From NCBI GenBank assembly GCA_950295325.1, contig OX485807.1:49506440-49570439 (forward strand): a stretch of DNA of 64,000 bases. Reading direction: 5' to 3'. Within the stretch, counting starts at the first letter, position 1. Each line of letters opens with the position of its first letter. The stretch is from Polytrichum commune. Its lineage: Eukaryota; Streptophyta; Polytrichopsida; Polytrichales; Polytrichaceae. A model generated the notes under the pieces. The model saw only the letters and a program-made list of their open reading frames with translations, was not told the origin of the DNA and did no database searches. Shown here one piece after another: positions 32,904-45,900 of this stretch. A program made the translations under genes and the position numbers.

Positions 32904-34091
32904 TGACCACTTCACACACGAGACTGAGAGCCCATGACCATTACACTTCAAGCACTCTCATTGGTGCGAAAGGCGGAGCCGGTCCCAAGTTCGGTTCGCA
33001 CTACGCTCGAGGGACCAACGGAGTATGTGAATGCAAGATGGATGTAAAGTCTACATGGATTCCTACATGACATCCAATGGATCATGTTTCATGGTCACTT
33101 TGATTATTTTTAAAAACCACCTCATGGAGATAGGTCTAACACAAAACCAGGAGACCATGGCACTCCGAACGTTCACAACTGTTGATTTATTCTACTTTAT
33201 CATGTGCGAGGACATGCATGAATAGAAATTCATTGAAATAGCATTTGGTTGAGGGCCCAGTCACATATGACTTCACACCACACTTGAGGGTCAATGACCA
33301 CACTACATGATTTCGGAGGTGTGTTGGGATGGCCTTTGGACGCTTTTTTTTGGGCTCTCACAATTTCATGGTCACGGCCAGGGTTGATTTTTCACAAAGT
33401 TTTTGCCCATCCACGTCCAAAAACCTTGAATTGAAAGGCAAAAAAAAAAAATCACAACCCGTACCAAAACCGGTAATTTCTAAACCAACCCGTCCATGGA
33501 AAGGTTAAAGAAAAAACAACCCGTCCCAAAACCAGCTTGAAAATGAAAATACATGTCCCGCAAGAGGTGTAAATAAGTCTCTTACAACGTTGGTAAGAAA
33601 TTAGAAAAACAAAACAAAAGATGTTGACATGTGACTGGTTGCACTTGGAAACAATAGGATCTTGACAAATTATGCCTTCAATGTTCGTCAATTATTTGTC
33701 TTTTGATGTCGATTCTCATCTTTCCAATACACCCCATTCTAAATTTTGTGGTTGATAAATTAATGTATGCAGGTGAATCAAGCACTTCAAGATTGATATT
33801 TTGATTGGGTATTAGTGGTTTGATTTCATTATGCTTATATTCACATGTCATACATGACATAATGTAATTAATATTTGTATCATTTCTCTTTTTTGGATTT
33901 TTTTTTTTAAAAGTGTTATTTTTAGAACCCGTCCAAAGTGAATTTGACTCGTCCAAAAACCGGTTCGTTTTCTAAGAACCCGTCCACTGGAAATGTTTTT
34001 TGTTTTTATGAACATGTCCTTGGACATGTTAGGGACCTTGTGAAAAATCACCGCTGGTCACGGCTCTTTTGGCTTGTGTGTGAAGTGGCCC
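32904..34091 (+). mobile_element. MITE family A copy, interrupted by a hAT MITE
   Basis: The family A body runs 32904-33378 and resumes at 34065-34091, after a 678-bp insertion and its 8-bp duplication. The left terminus is slightly altered (TGACCACTTCACACACGAGA) and the right is GTGTGAAGTGGCCC. Flanking ACA on both sides may be the target duplication, though it departs from the usual TTA/TAA. Confidence 0.8.
33379..34056. mobile_element. Non-autonomous hAT element (678 bp)
   Basis: The ends CAGGGTTGATTTTTCACAA and (inverse of the right end) CAGCGGTGATTTTTCACAA form ~19-bp TIRs. The 8-bp target GTCACGGC is duplicated perfectly (33371-33378 and 34057-34064). Both subterminal regions carry several AACCCGTCC / GGACGGGTT-like words, possible transposase-binding sites. 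It has no transposase frame. An 8-bp duplication with CAG-start TIRs defines the hAT superfamily. Confidence 0.9.
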
Positions 34092-34743
34092 ACAATCCCA
34101 TGTACCCAATCGGTGAGTACTAGTGTCCAAGATGCGCACAAATACCAAGTGCGATTCCTCACTCCAAAGACTCCACCCGGTATTGGTCGGTTGCAATCCG
34201 CACTCAAAGTCTCAAAACCACAACCAAAACGTACGGACCCTAAAATGACCCAAATTCCGGAGACGTGCCATGCGAAATCTAGGTTTCGGGTAGTTTGCAC
34301 GGGGGCCAATGGAGTGAACCCCTTTTCCCGATGAGGTTTTTATAGCTCAACCCCTTTTTGACAAGATAAAGGCCCCCTACTACGGTGACCGTGACATTGC
34401 TTGTTGTGAAGTTATTTTTAGGGGTCGGCAGGTGATGGCGGCAACATGGGGGCCGAAGAGTCAACATTCCAACGGCTTGTGTGAAGCCCGACTAATTAAG
34501 TTAAGCTTAGATCATGTGTGATACTTATCAACCCCTCAAAAGCGCCACGTGTCGTCGTGTGAGTGATTGGAACCTTTTTAAATGATGAAATGGAAATTGC
34601 ATTTAGGTAGAGGTGTGCATAACATTGATCATCAACTTAACACCATCCATGATCCAATTCACGTGTCCAAAATTCAATGTGGTGCATATTCTAATATGCT
34701 CCACATCGTTCAAGGAATTCCCATGTTCATGTTGAATATGGTA
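34092..34743. other. Intergenic, no gene seen
   Basis: Somewhat GC-richer than its surroundings. No shared repeat or protein was recognised. Confidence 0.4.
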
Positions 34744-35082
34744 CACCCTAACTTCCGTAATGTCACCCTCTGTAATGTCACTCCCTCTCTTTTATCATGA
34801 AACCCATGGGGAACGGATGTGTGCAATTCAAATCTTTCTCCTTTGTTGTCACATTTCCTTCCCGTATATCATGGGTTTTGACATTGAACTAATCCACCAA
34901 AAAGACTTCAAACCACACGCTTGCACGTATCAGATTGTCATAATTGTAATTATTGTTGTTATTCCAAAATGTCACATGCCACACTAATTCTCTATTAACA
35001 TGCATCATGTTATACTACATACCTCCTTAATATCACAAACACTTTGGTTGCCACATGCACGATATTAGGGAGGTTAGGGTGT
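34744..35082. mobile_element. Possible small TIR element (339 bp)
   Basis: The left end ACACCCTAACTTCCGTAATG and the inverse of the right end, ACACCCTAACCTCCCTAATA, match at 17 of 20 bases. A second AATATCAC word lies inside each end. No coding region. The style resembles the pogo-like unit at 27254. The target duplication is not clear. Confidence 0.45.
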
Positions 35083-38000
35083 GCTCTCAAGGTAACCTCA
35101 AAGAACTATGCTGACAAGATACTCATGCCCACATGTACATGATTTGCCATTTGATTTTAATGTTATGTGCCCGATGAAATGAAATCAATTTGAATTCAAA
35201 GTCCATAAAATTAAATTGGTTTGTGGGATTAAAAATATATCAAAATATTGACCAAAAAGGCTATATCTCTAGAGTAATGGAGTGTGCCTAATGGTCTCCA
35301 TGAGATAGAGGCTAGTATCAACTCGGTAGTTCAATTGGAAGAAAGACTTGAGATTGCTTAATATTACATTCAAAAATAAGGAAGGAAATGTATCTTTCAT
35401 ATTGTTGTAGAGGGGACACGAAGTGTTGCATCAAGTGGGAAATTATCCCATCCAAAAATCCATCATCAATCACAAAGATTGTCATTTCACGTTTTAGTAA
35501 CAAAGTTGAGATATGATAATTATAGGAGCTCAATGCACATATTCTATTCCTTTTAGAACAATCATGTCTTTCCCTTGTAGAATTTCAAACAAAATTGAAT
35601 GAAGAGAGAAGGCCGTAGGTGTAAATAACCAAAAAAAAACAAAACCCCACAACTTAATGGGTGTCTTGCAAGGCGAAATCTTGTCACCTCTGCTATTGAA
35701 ACTATAATGATGTCCATATACTTGAACGAATTGTCCAATCTCATCATAACACATGTGTTTTTAATGTCCATTTCTAATCAGAATTAAATTTGTATACATA
35801 CACGACTCATGAATAGGTGTATGATTAAGAGGAGTAACTATGGCTGACTCCCAGATTAGGCCCACATACTCTATGCTAAGTCGGGATGAATTTATTTATT
35901 GATAAAAAATCCCCAACAAAAGATTTTTTCCATCTTAAATTTCATGAATTAGTAAATGATTTATGTGTTATCGTTGGGATGATGTTTTCTTGATGTAATT
36001 GTTGGCTTCAATCTCCTCCAAGAGCCTTGGACTCCTATTCAATTAGAATTGAACTTGTTTTCAAAATTTGGATTTTTGGGTGAATTGATTTTCTTTTGGG
36101 ATTTGTCGATACACTTTCAATCTATTTTATTTTTAATAAATATTTATGAATATTCAAATTCTTACTTTAATTTCCCAAAATTAGTATTCTAAATATGATG
36201 GGATAACTAACATTCTATTTGATTGATGTTAGTTATGCACAAACAATTGCTAGATAATGACACTAAATTAAAATAACATTGTCTTTGACATTGTCATAAT
36301 CATGTGCACAAATGAGATTTTATCGGATGATCCTACCATTCAACCCAAGCATGTTCTAGTTTAAAGTATGCCATGATTCAAAATGACCTAAACACACGTT
36401 CTTGGCATTGAACTTCAATCAAAATTTGCAATTGCAATGACAATTTAATACTTTGCATCCAAAAAACAAAGGGATCTTGTTTCCCAACATCTGCCATTTA
36501 GGGGTCAAACAAAAAGTTACCCCGATTGGCTTATTGTTGATTCATACTAAATTTACCTCAGTAGACTAACTCATGATCTTCAAGATCAACTTAAGTTTGG
36601 AGTTGGATAAAAATAACAATTTAGGGGCTCTACATAGGAATCATCATTTCCACTCTTGTTTCAATATAGATTTGCTAATGTAACACATATTTTGATCATG
36701 CAAGAGGAAGAACAATGATATCATATTGAAGAACACATGCATACCACATGCTTTGTAGGTGGAAAGAGCATGCAATATTGTCCCCAAAAAACTAGTAAAA
36801 TGATTGAAAAACAAGAAACAATCTTATTATATAGCTTGCCTCTCCCATGTTAGGACCTATAAATAAACACATTCTCGAAGGCTTTCCCCACCTATTCTTA
36901 GATCATTGTAGTTTAGTCACGAGTTCAATTATTTTCTCAAGTGGGAACATGCAAATTGAGCTTGGGAACTTCTTGGAGCTGCAAGGGGGTTGTGAGGTTG
37001 TTGGGCCTAACATGTCTAAATCCAGAGTATTTGTTGAACCCACAAAAGTTTTGGCTAACATACCAAGGACTAGATGCACCTACACTCAACCTTTTTTAAG
37101 GATAACTTTGATGCTATAATTTAATTCAAAATAAAAGCACAAAAGAAGTGGACATGTATGCATGGATACGCATGTAGATGGGACAACCCAATCTATGCCA
37201 TGCTATGGCAGGAGGAGTTGAGACTCTAAACTTGCCATTGGGAAGAGTATAGTAATCCCTATACCCTAAATGCATAATGCCCATATTTATCATAATATGT
37301 CCACTGCCCATTAGTTATTGAATGAGAGATGACCCTATAAAGTCCTTTCACCCTCAATTGGAAATCATACATGCTTTATTGGTGGGACAATGAGCATGCA
37401 TCGTTGTCCCACAAAAATAAACCGATTAATATTAAGAGAATCATTTTCTAGTGAGTATAAGAGTTGCTTGGCTAACAATGTTAAGACATGTCAGTCTTAA
37501 ACATGCATTTTTCTTTTTCTCTTTGCATCACTACTTGCAGTACATGAAACATGCCATTAGTGCCATGTGATTAACAAATTCAAATTGTGCATGTAGCCAC
37601 TATCCTCGTAAATCGAGGAATTTGTACAAGTAACCTATTCATTGTCAAAGTGAAAGTTATACGAGTTATTAAATGGTTATATAAGCCCCCTCCACCCGAT
37701 TATTGTGTTGACTATTGTGACTAGAAGAAATTGAACTGCGTGCTCAAAACTCATCAAACATTCTAGATTCAATAGTCACCTTTAATAAGGGGAACCCATG
37801 TCTTCAATTTTAAAAGGCAACACACATGCACTTCAATTATCATAACTAAATCAAGGGAGGTCTGGTCTTCAATCCGGGGTTTGCTCATGCTTCATCACAT
37901 GTTTCCTATTGCAACAAAGTTCCCTTTGCGTAAAAACGGTTGCTATTGCAACACACATTCCCTTGTGTAAAATCGAGCGGTTAGAGTTGGAGAACATGGA

Positions 38001-38260
38001 AAACAAACCGAATAACAATCGCTACCTCATGTTGATGATTTGATTCAAAAGGAAATTAGTCAAGCAAAAAGAAAGTGGATAACGATGTTGATGATGCATG
38101 GATATGACAACCCAATCCATCCCATCCCATCCCATCCCATCCCCATGCCATGCCATGACATCCCCATGCCATCCCATCTCATGGCTTGGGGGGATGAGAT
38201 TCTAAGCTTGTCCTTAGGGAGAGGAGCTACTTTTCCAAACATGGCGCAGAGTGGGCCCCA
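35083..38260. other. AT-rich intergenic sequence
   Basis: No gene supported. A broken copy of repeat E lies at 37600-37795 (an inverted piece followed by a forward piece). Two related segments, 37130-37290 and 38080-38240, share ACAACCCAATC and a 'GAGACTCTAAaCTTG' block. The second is expanded by (ATCCC)n repeats at 38117-38180. Confidence 0.4.
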
Positions 38261-38269
38261 CCATAGCCT

Positions 38270-38423
38270 TTCGATGCCTTGAATCTCATCTCTCGCCCGC
38301 ACCTTCCCATTCCCTCCCCCTCCCCTTCCGTCACTCCAATTCCTATTCTCCTCCTCGCCTCTCCTGCTCGCGGATTTGGGGCTCCCTCGTCTCTCAATTG
38401 CCTGTCTGCGAGGCCCCCCCACG
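38270..38423 (+). promoter_or_regulatory. Probable non-coding first exon (5' UTR) of the BBD nuclease gene
   Basis: A pyrimidine-rich leader-like block (CCCTCCCCCTCCCC, CTCCTCCTCG) ends at ACG|GTACGCG, a good 5' splice site at 38424. A matching acceptor, TTTGGGCAG|AT, lies at 41188, 95 bp before the BBD start codon. No start codon context or protein is evident in the block. The transcription start is unknown. Confidence 0.45.
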
Positions 38424-39013
38424 GTACGCGCATACTTTTGACCTCTTACTTGGCTTAATTTGGTGCAGTAACCAAACTGGTCGTGGCTTCTGCTCCTATG
38501 TTTCCCGAACTCGAGGTCTCTTTGCTTAACTCACACGTCTCCTCGCTGAATTCGCTCGCCGTTGGTTTTGGTGTTGTGTTGTTTTGGGCTTGGTTATGTT
38601 GCAGGAATTGGGACGCATTTTCACTGGGGAAGAAGTCCTGCGGTGCGGGTTTCATTGTTGGGTACCTTCTCGGTTCTGGATGTGCTCCGAGCTTGCTTCA
38701 TCTCGAGAGGTACTGCGATGATCTGGGTGCTAATCCGCTTTTTTGAGTTGTGTGTTTTGTGTAGAGGTGATTTATCTTCTGTGTGGAAGGCGAATTCTGG
38801 AGAGAGATTGTGTGCTTTTGTGCGGTGTGGTTTGTCTTGGGTAACCTTTTTGCGGTTCTGACGCTCGAGGTTCCGTACTTTTTGCTTTCTTTCATTTTTT
38901 TCAATTTGTTTTTCACTTTTTATTTTTCTTGTGGTGAGAAGGTTGTGGGAGTTTTGTTGTGAGAGTTCTTGTGGAATTGGGTCGAGCGGGTTTCCAGATT
39001 GTGTGGGAGGTGT

Positions 39014-41165
39014 CGTGGTTCAAATATGATGGGTTAACGTAAAGGACAGGGGCATCTGTGCTCAAGTTCTCTCTTAACCTGGTTCGTGCAGCTGGGGTTA
39101 CTTTTGAAGGCGCTAAATGTCTTAGCCTTCTCACAAGCTTACTGTGAGAGTTTGAATTTTGCATGGCGCATGTCGCGTTTCAGATCTGTGAAGAATGATG
39201 CATTTTCGTTTTGAATTCCACGGCATCTATGTGTTGTAGATGTCGTATGCCGTCTTATTATACTTTGTACTTTTACAACTACTGACCGGGGCTTAAAATT
39301 GAGGGTGAACTCAAGGTAGAGGGGTATTTGTGCTCAAGTTCTCTTAAGTTGGTTTGTGCAGTCGGGGTTACTTTTGAAGGCGTTGGATGTCTTTGCCTTC
39401 GCACAGGGTTGCTGTAAGAGTCGAAAATCTGCATGTCGCATGTCGCATTTTAGATATCTGCAGAACGGTGCATTTTCGTTCTGAAATCCATGTCTCTATG
39501 TGTGGTAGATGTCGTATGTTGTTGTCTGTTTCCACTTTGTGCTCAACTACGGAGTGGTGGTTCAAATTTGATGGATTAACGCAAGGAAGAGGGATTGTGT
39601 GTGCCAAACTTCTCTTACCCTGGTTTGTGGAGCTGGGGTCGCTGGGGCCGCTGGGGCCCACTCTTGAAAGCGTTTGATAACTTTACCTTCTTACAAGATT
39701 GTCGTGGCGGAGTTCGAAGTTTGGACGGTGCATGTCAGATCTGTGCAGAATGATGCATTTTCGTTTTGAATTCCACCTCAGCTATGTGTGGTAGATTTTG
39801 TGTCTGTTGCCTTTTTTGTGCTTTTGCAACTACGGAGTGGTGGTTCAAATTGGGTGTGTTACTATAAGAGGAGGGATGTGTGCGAAGTGCTTTTCACCTG
39901 GTTAGTGCAGCTGGAGTCACTTTCAAAAGTTGCTGGATAACTTAGCCTTCCTTTACAAGCTGGGTGTGGGGGAGTTAAAATGTCGAATGTTGCAATTCAG
40001 ATCTGTGCAGAATGATGCTATTTTCGTTTTGAAATCCATCTCGGCTATGTGTAACAGATGTCTGTTTCTACTTTGTTCTTTCGCAACTAACAGAGTGGTG
40101 GTCCATGTCCGAGGGGTTACCGCAAGGAAGAGGGATATGTGTGTCAAGTTCTGTTAACCTGGTTGGCGCAGCTGGGGTCACTTTCGAAGCCATGGTTGTC
40201 TTAACCTTCTCACAAGATTGCTGTGAGAGTTCGAATATTGCATGTTGCATTTCAGATCAGTGCAAAATGATGCATTTTCGTTTGAAAATTTACCTCAGCT
40301 ATATGTAATAGATGTCTTTTTCTACTTTGCACTTTTGCAACAAGAGAGTGGTGGCTCATAAGTGGGATATGTGTGGGGGAGTTTGAATGTCGCATGTGGC
40401 ATGCCACATTTCAAGTCTGTGCAGAATGATGCAATTTTTGTTATAAAATCGACCTCAGACCCTGATGAGTTTAGTGGGCGGTGGTTCAAATTTTGATGGG
40501 TCAATGCAAGGAAGAGGGATGTGTGTGCGAAATTTCTCTTACCATGGTTCGTGCAGGTGGTCATTTCCAAAACGTGCTGGATAATATAGCCTACTTTACA
40601 AGCTTGCTGTGGGGATGTGTGTTTGAATGTTGCATGTTGCATTTCACATCTGTGCAGAATGATCATTTTCATTCTGAAATCCACCTCAGCTATGTGTAAT
40701 AGATGTGTTGTCTGTTTCTACTTTATGCTTTTGCAACTATAGAGTGGTGATTTAAATTTCATGGGTTACTGCAAAGAAGAGGGATGTGTGTTCCCAAGTT
40801 CTTTTAACCCGGTTCGTGCAGTGGGGTGACTTTCAGCCTTCTTTACAAGCTTGCTGTGGGGGAGTTTAAATGTTGCATGCTGCATTGCAACTCTGTGTAG
40901 AATGATGCAATTTACATTTTGAAATCCACCTCCGTCTCTGATGAGTGAAGTGGGTGGTGGTTCAAAATTTGATGGGTTAACACAAGGAAGAAAGATGTGT
41001 GTGTCAAATTTCTCTTACCTTGGTTTGTGCAGCTGGGGTCTCTTGATAACTTAGCTTACTTACAAGCTTGTTTGTGGGGGAGTTTGGATGTCGCATCTTG
41101 TATTCTGAATTTGTGCTGAATGACGCAATTTTTGTTTTGAAAACGATCTCTGTGTCTGGTGAGTG
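39014..41165 (+). repeat. Degenerate tandem array, ~9 units of ~260 bp, in a probable 5'-UTR intron
   Basis: Units start with 'GTGGTTCAAATttGATGGgTT' near 39014, 39294, 39556, 39838, 40097, 40349 (short), 40480, 40746 and 40957. Each contains, in order, AAGGAAGAGGGATgTGTGTG; a TTCTCTTAACCTGG...TGCAG|CTGGGGT block; TTACAAG-TTGCTGTG; TTTCAGATCTGTGCAGAATG and TTCTACTTTGTGCTTTTGCA. Divergence between units is high (perhaps 20-30 %) with internal deletions. Open frames on either strand are not maintained, so the array is non-coding. Confidence 0.85.
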
Positions 41166-41283
41166 AAATGGGTTATTATTTTGGGCAGATATGCTATAGC
41201 CCAGGCTACAGGAGCTGTCAAATCCATCCTCCTGAAAATTCGATTGCAAGGGCCACAACAAGCGGAAACACAAATTATTCAAG

Positions 41284-42950
41284 ATGGCAGTCCCCGCAGT
41301 AGCCATGAGCTTATTGCACAGCCACGCAAGCTTATTCCACTCCAAAAGCCTCACGAGGTCGTGCTCCACAGGGCCTGCGCGGAACCCTCTCCTTCGGACA
41401 GCTGCGCTTGGAGGCAGCACTCGCAGTGTTCCCTTCCCGGCTTCCCTCAAACCCAACCACCTGCGAACGTCCACGAAACGAAACTCCAGCATGTCATTCA
41501 ACAATGGCAGCATGGCAGAGAATTTCAGCGAGAAAGATGAGGACTATGTGGACTCTTCGATTGTGGAAGCGTTGGAAGTGCGGAGCGGGCCTGATGGCTT
41601 TGTGATCAGAATGCGCGATGGTTGCTTGCTCAAGTGCATCCACAACAAGTCGGAGGGTGGCAAACTCCCTGTCTATGCGGCCCAACCAGCCATTGTTTTG
41701 CAACTGAACGATGGATCTAACCTGCTGCTTCCAATTATTGTTCTGGAGCTCCCAAACACTATGCTCCTCGAAGCCGTCCGAAATGTACAAGTCTCACGGC
41801 CTACTGTGTACCAAGTGATGAGCAAGATGCTGGATGTGCTTGGGTACCGTGCGAAGCTCGTCCGGGTGACGAAACGAGTAAACGAGGCTTACTATGCCAG
41901 GGTTTACCTTGTTAAAGATGGAGATGACACTCAACTCCCTGTCAGCCTTGATCTTCGCCCTTCTGACGCCATCAACCTTGCTGTGCGCTGCAAAATTCCA
42001 ATTCAGGTATATACCATCTTCTTGTTGCCATCTGCTTATCCCCTTCAGTTTCTGTGAAATGTAAGCAGGTTTCCCTTCTATGGTTGACCCACATTCACTG
42101 GTTTTTGGGCTCCTATCTGTGGTTACAGTTATCTATTAGCTGGGAAAGTGTTGGGTCTTGGTTTTGGAATGTTGAATCTCTTGCTACTATGTTTTGTTGA
42201 TTTACTGCTGCTGTTGAGAAGAGATTCTTGATGTAACTTGTACAGCATGTGGTGCATTGTGTACAACTGCTTGTTGCTATCTGTTTATTCCCTTTAGTTT
42301 CTGCTAAATGTAAAGTCATCACTGTCTCTTCACAGTTTTTTCCACCTTTGGTTGACCTACATTCACTTGTTGTTGGAAATCCATATTTAGATGCAGTTAT
42401 CAGTTATTTGAGATGCTCATGGCGATTCTTTGCCCAATTTAGCCGAAAAGTTTCTCTTTAGTTCTGGACTGTGGATTCTGTTTCTGCTATATATTGTTGA
42501 TTTTCTGCTTCTGTTGCGAGGAGATTCCTGATACGATTTGTACATTGTGGCAATGTAATGTCGATCTCGGTTCTGAACTGCACTGTAATGTTGTATATGT
42601 GTGATACAGTGAGTTGCCTGAATTGGATTTTTGCATCACACATGGAGAAACTGTTCTGATTGGTTTTCTTAAATATTTTCTACTTTCAGGTCAACAAGGA
42701 CCTAGCCATATTGGATGGGGTGCGCATTGTGAGTGAGACAGAGAAGCTGCCATTCACCATTGTCAAGGATGGGAAGATAATCACAGATATGGACAAGCCC
42801 GAGGCTGGAGAATGTGAAGAAGCTAAGGAACTCATTCTTGTACGTAACATGTTAATTGCAGCTGTGGAGGAGAGGTACATAGACGCTGCAAAGCTGCGGG
42901 ACGAACTCCAGCAGTTCAGGTCCATTTCCAAGAAGCAAAAGCAAACATAA
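41284..42950 (+). CDS. BBD-type bifunctional nuclease (DUF151 + UVR), two coding exons
   Basis: Coding segments are 41284-42006 and 42690-42950, with the intron CAG|GTATAT ... TTTCAG|GTC in phase 0, giving 327 residues. Residues 128-245 are the DUF151 bifunctional nuclease domain (AAQPAIVLQ, LPIIVLELPNTMLLEA, SLDLRPSDAINLAVRCKIPI). Residues 286-318 are a UVR-like helical motif (AAVEERYIDAAKLRDELQQF). Plant relatives (BBD1/2, wound-induced OmBBD) have RNase and DNase activity and the same domain order and length. The first 70-80 residues are Ser/Arg-rich and low in acidic residues until 80, so an organelle transit peptide is possible, though nuclear localisation is reported for some relatives. 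ATG 41284 lies just after the proposed 5'-UTR splice acceptor at 41188. Failure to splice the coding intron would add 16 residues and stop at 42057, removing the UVR motif. Confidence 0.88.
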
Positions 42951-45900
42951 TTGCTGTTTTCGGAGCTCCGACATGCAGACGTTGACGTTGGAGCATATTA
43001 TGTGAGCCTGTCTTGTAGTATTGTAGGGAGTACACTAAGAAAATTGTAGGTCATTCAGACATCAACAATCATGTGCAAATAGGCGAGGGTTGATTGTTGC
43101 AGACAACAAAAATTTGCGGGCAAAACTGGGGAGACGACTGTACAATGCAACCATCATGTCTTCTTCGGAGCAAGTGAATCTTTTAAGGTACGATCTGGGC
43201 GGATCTGTGATATGAAGTGCTATTGCCATTCTTGAAGGATATATTGTACATATTCTGCAATCTTGTAGTCGAGCTAGGCTTGGAGGTTGTTTGTAAAGCT
43301 GCACATAGCTATATATATATATGAATTCCTGTATGTAGATTATGATGATGTTAAAGTGGTAGTCTATAGGCAAGGACTGTTGCTGGGTAGGTTTCGTGAC
43401 CTTACAGATTTAGTTGTTTTTGGGGCTGGGGCTGCACAATTGGTGTTTACATTTCAATAGTATATAGGCAAGGTTACATACACATTCTTGATCTGATTGT
43501 GGAAAACTCTGATGGCCTTCAAGATGGTAAACTGTTAGTTGATCGCCCTGATGTACCACTGGACTACATTTTTTTACTAAGAATCTGACTGGGTTCTATT
43601 GGTAACCAAAGGTTTGGACGATTTCCAAGTTCAAGCTTCATGATTCAATTTTGTCTTTGATGGTTGAACCTGATTTTTTTTCCGCCTGTGATGGATTGGA
43701 CTTTGGTGGTTAAGATCCCAAAGGCTTATTAAACTGCAGCTACACTGAGAACTCTCATCTGTTATGAAGTTGGATGGTATTTTCCTAGATGTTTGCAAGA
43801 CTGGGGATTTCGTAAGAGATTTTGGCTTACATGTTCAATTAGAAGTGTTGACCTATTTTTCCTTGAATGGAATGACCTTATCGCATGAAAGCATTCAAGT
43901 TACATTGATCAAGTTGGGACTATCGCACCATTCCCCTACTTTCATAGTAATTTCACTGTATTGGAATGCATGAACTACTTGAGGGCCAAAGAAACAAGAA
44001 AGCTTATAAATAAGTAGATCTTGCAATTTGTGGTTATACCCTCCAGTGGATACCATGACTATTATGGATTGGCCTTTATGAACAGGTGCTAACTGGGACT
44101 GGCAAAGCTGCATTTGACGTGGTTGAAATTTATTGAGAAGAATCTTATGCCTGTCTTTTCCACTGCCCAATCTGGATTATGCAGATTATATCACTTGTGT
44201 GGTTGGTGAAGGTTTGACCGACTGCTCAATTGGTGAAGTGGTGTTATCAATGGAACTGCATTATGAACAACAAGAAGGAACATCCTATCTTTTAAAACTC
44301 TCTTATGTTTGTTGAAGGTGTTGGTAGGTTTTGGGAGTACATACACAGATGGACCAGTTTATATACATCGGAGAGTGATTTAGTTAGAGGGGAAAAAATA
44401 TCTGAACAGAATGTGGGCATATATGTAACTGTCAAAAGTGGACCCTCATGGACTTCACATGTAAGAAGTTGGACAAACTGATCATGTGATTGAGTCATAC
44501 CCAATTGTCCCACATCACTGGAGAATTTTCATGCGTCACTAGATAATCTACAAATCTATCACAATGGTAGGTTTACATATTTTTTCATTGCCACATGACA
44601 ATTGTCTGGGACTCACATGCTGGTAGTGAGCATCTTTTTGTCCTACTTACACGCACACCAAATATTAGACAACCTCATGAGTTTTAGAAGCTATGAGATC
44701 ATGTAGAAGGATTGGAGATGTTTACCTTGGCCACCACCTCTGTTAAAACTGAGTATTGTCATGTATTGATGAATTTTTTTCCATTGTTGAGTTTGATGTG
44801 TTGCCTACATATGTTGCCTCTATTTTGCACCATGTACATCTTGTGGTGGTTTCTTGACCTTGTCTTACACCTTCCATGTTGTTCGATTTGGATGGCATGT
44901 CAAATTTTGTGTTTGACAAATTTGACGGCATGTAAGATGGAGTTTTGGTTGGTGGTGTTGGATGTATAGTAGTATTCTTTGACAAGTTTGGTGTTGATCG
45001 CATGGTCACATCCATCCACAAGCCCGAAGAGATTATCGTCCAGATCAATTGTGTTTTCATTGTGAGGGTAGCTGAGCCTTTGATTGTATAGTTTATGTGT
45101 TGCATTGTACGTCCATGGTCATCTTTTATTGTGTCGTGGGATATAGACAAAACTTTCTCTATTTGTAGTGCTATGGTTGGGTTGGGAGTGAAGGTATTGT
45201 TGTGGTCGAGGGATTGGGTAGGTGTGTGGTTCTGGTTGGTGTTGGATGATGGTGTGGTGTTTGTGGTGTGTTGAAAGAGCTTTGGGTAGGAGTTGGTTTG
45301 GGCATAGGTTTGTAACCTACATAATCATTGGCATGGAGTATGGTTTTGGTGACACCAAAGTATATTAATGTTGGATAGAGAAACCTTGATGGTGTTTGTG
45401 AGTGTGTGGCAACCCCAATTACTAAGGCTAAAACCTACTCAATTGCAACAAACCAAACTTATTGCCATGAAAAATGGTGTGTATTACAAAAAGAAGACGG
45501 GGGTTAGGTGAAGCTCACCCAACGTCCACCTAGTGGCAATGTGCACTCACAATTTATGCTTGTTGCCAAAGTTTTACCGCCTAAGTGAATGGGGTGGTAG
45601 GGTTTTGCATGACCTTCAACTCTCGGCCCTTGTTTTTCCAAATTTAGAATGTGGATGGTGGGGATGCTATACCTAACAGTTGGCAATCGCATGGTGATGT
45701 CCCTCACTCTAATCCCTCCTTTGCTCCTTTGCCATATTGCATAATTCTTCAGTATGAACATCATTCCTAAAAAGAATGATAGAGGTTGATGTGCAATATT
45801 GGGTTTTCACATGTTGTGGTGAGACAGGTTGTTCCCCCAAGTTGTTGGTGAGTTTTGAGGGGTTGGTGATGTTGACTTTTGGTGCAATTTGGCTAACGGT

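Noticed and set aside
38040-38433. Overlapping frames on both strands around 38.1-38.4 kb
   Set aside because: They fall in an (ATCCC)n repeat and a pyrimidine-rich leader; their composition explains the lack of stops.
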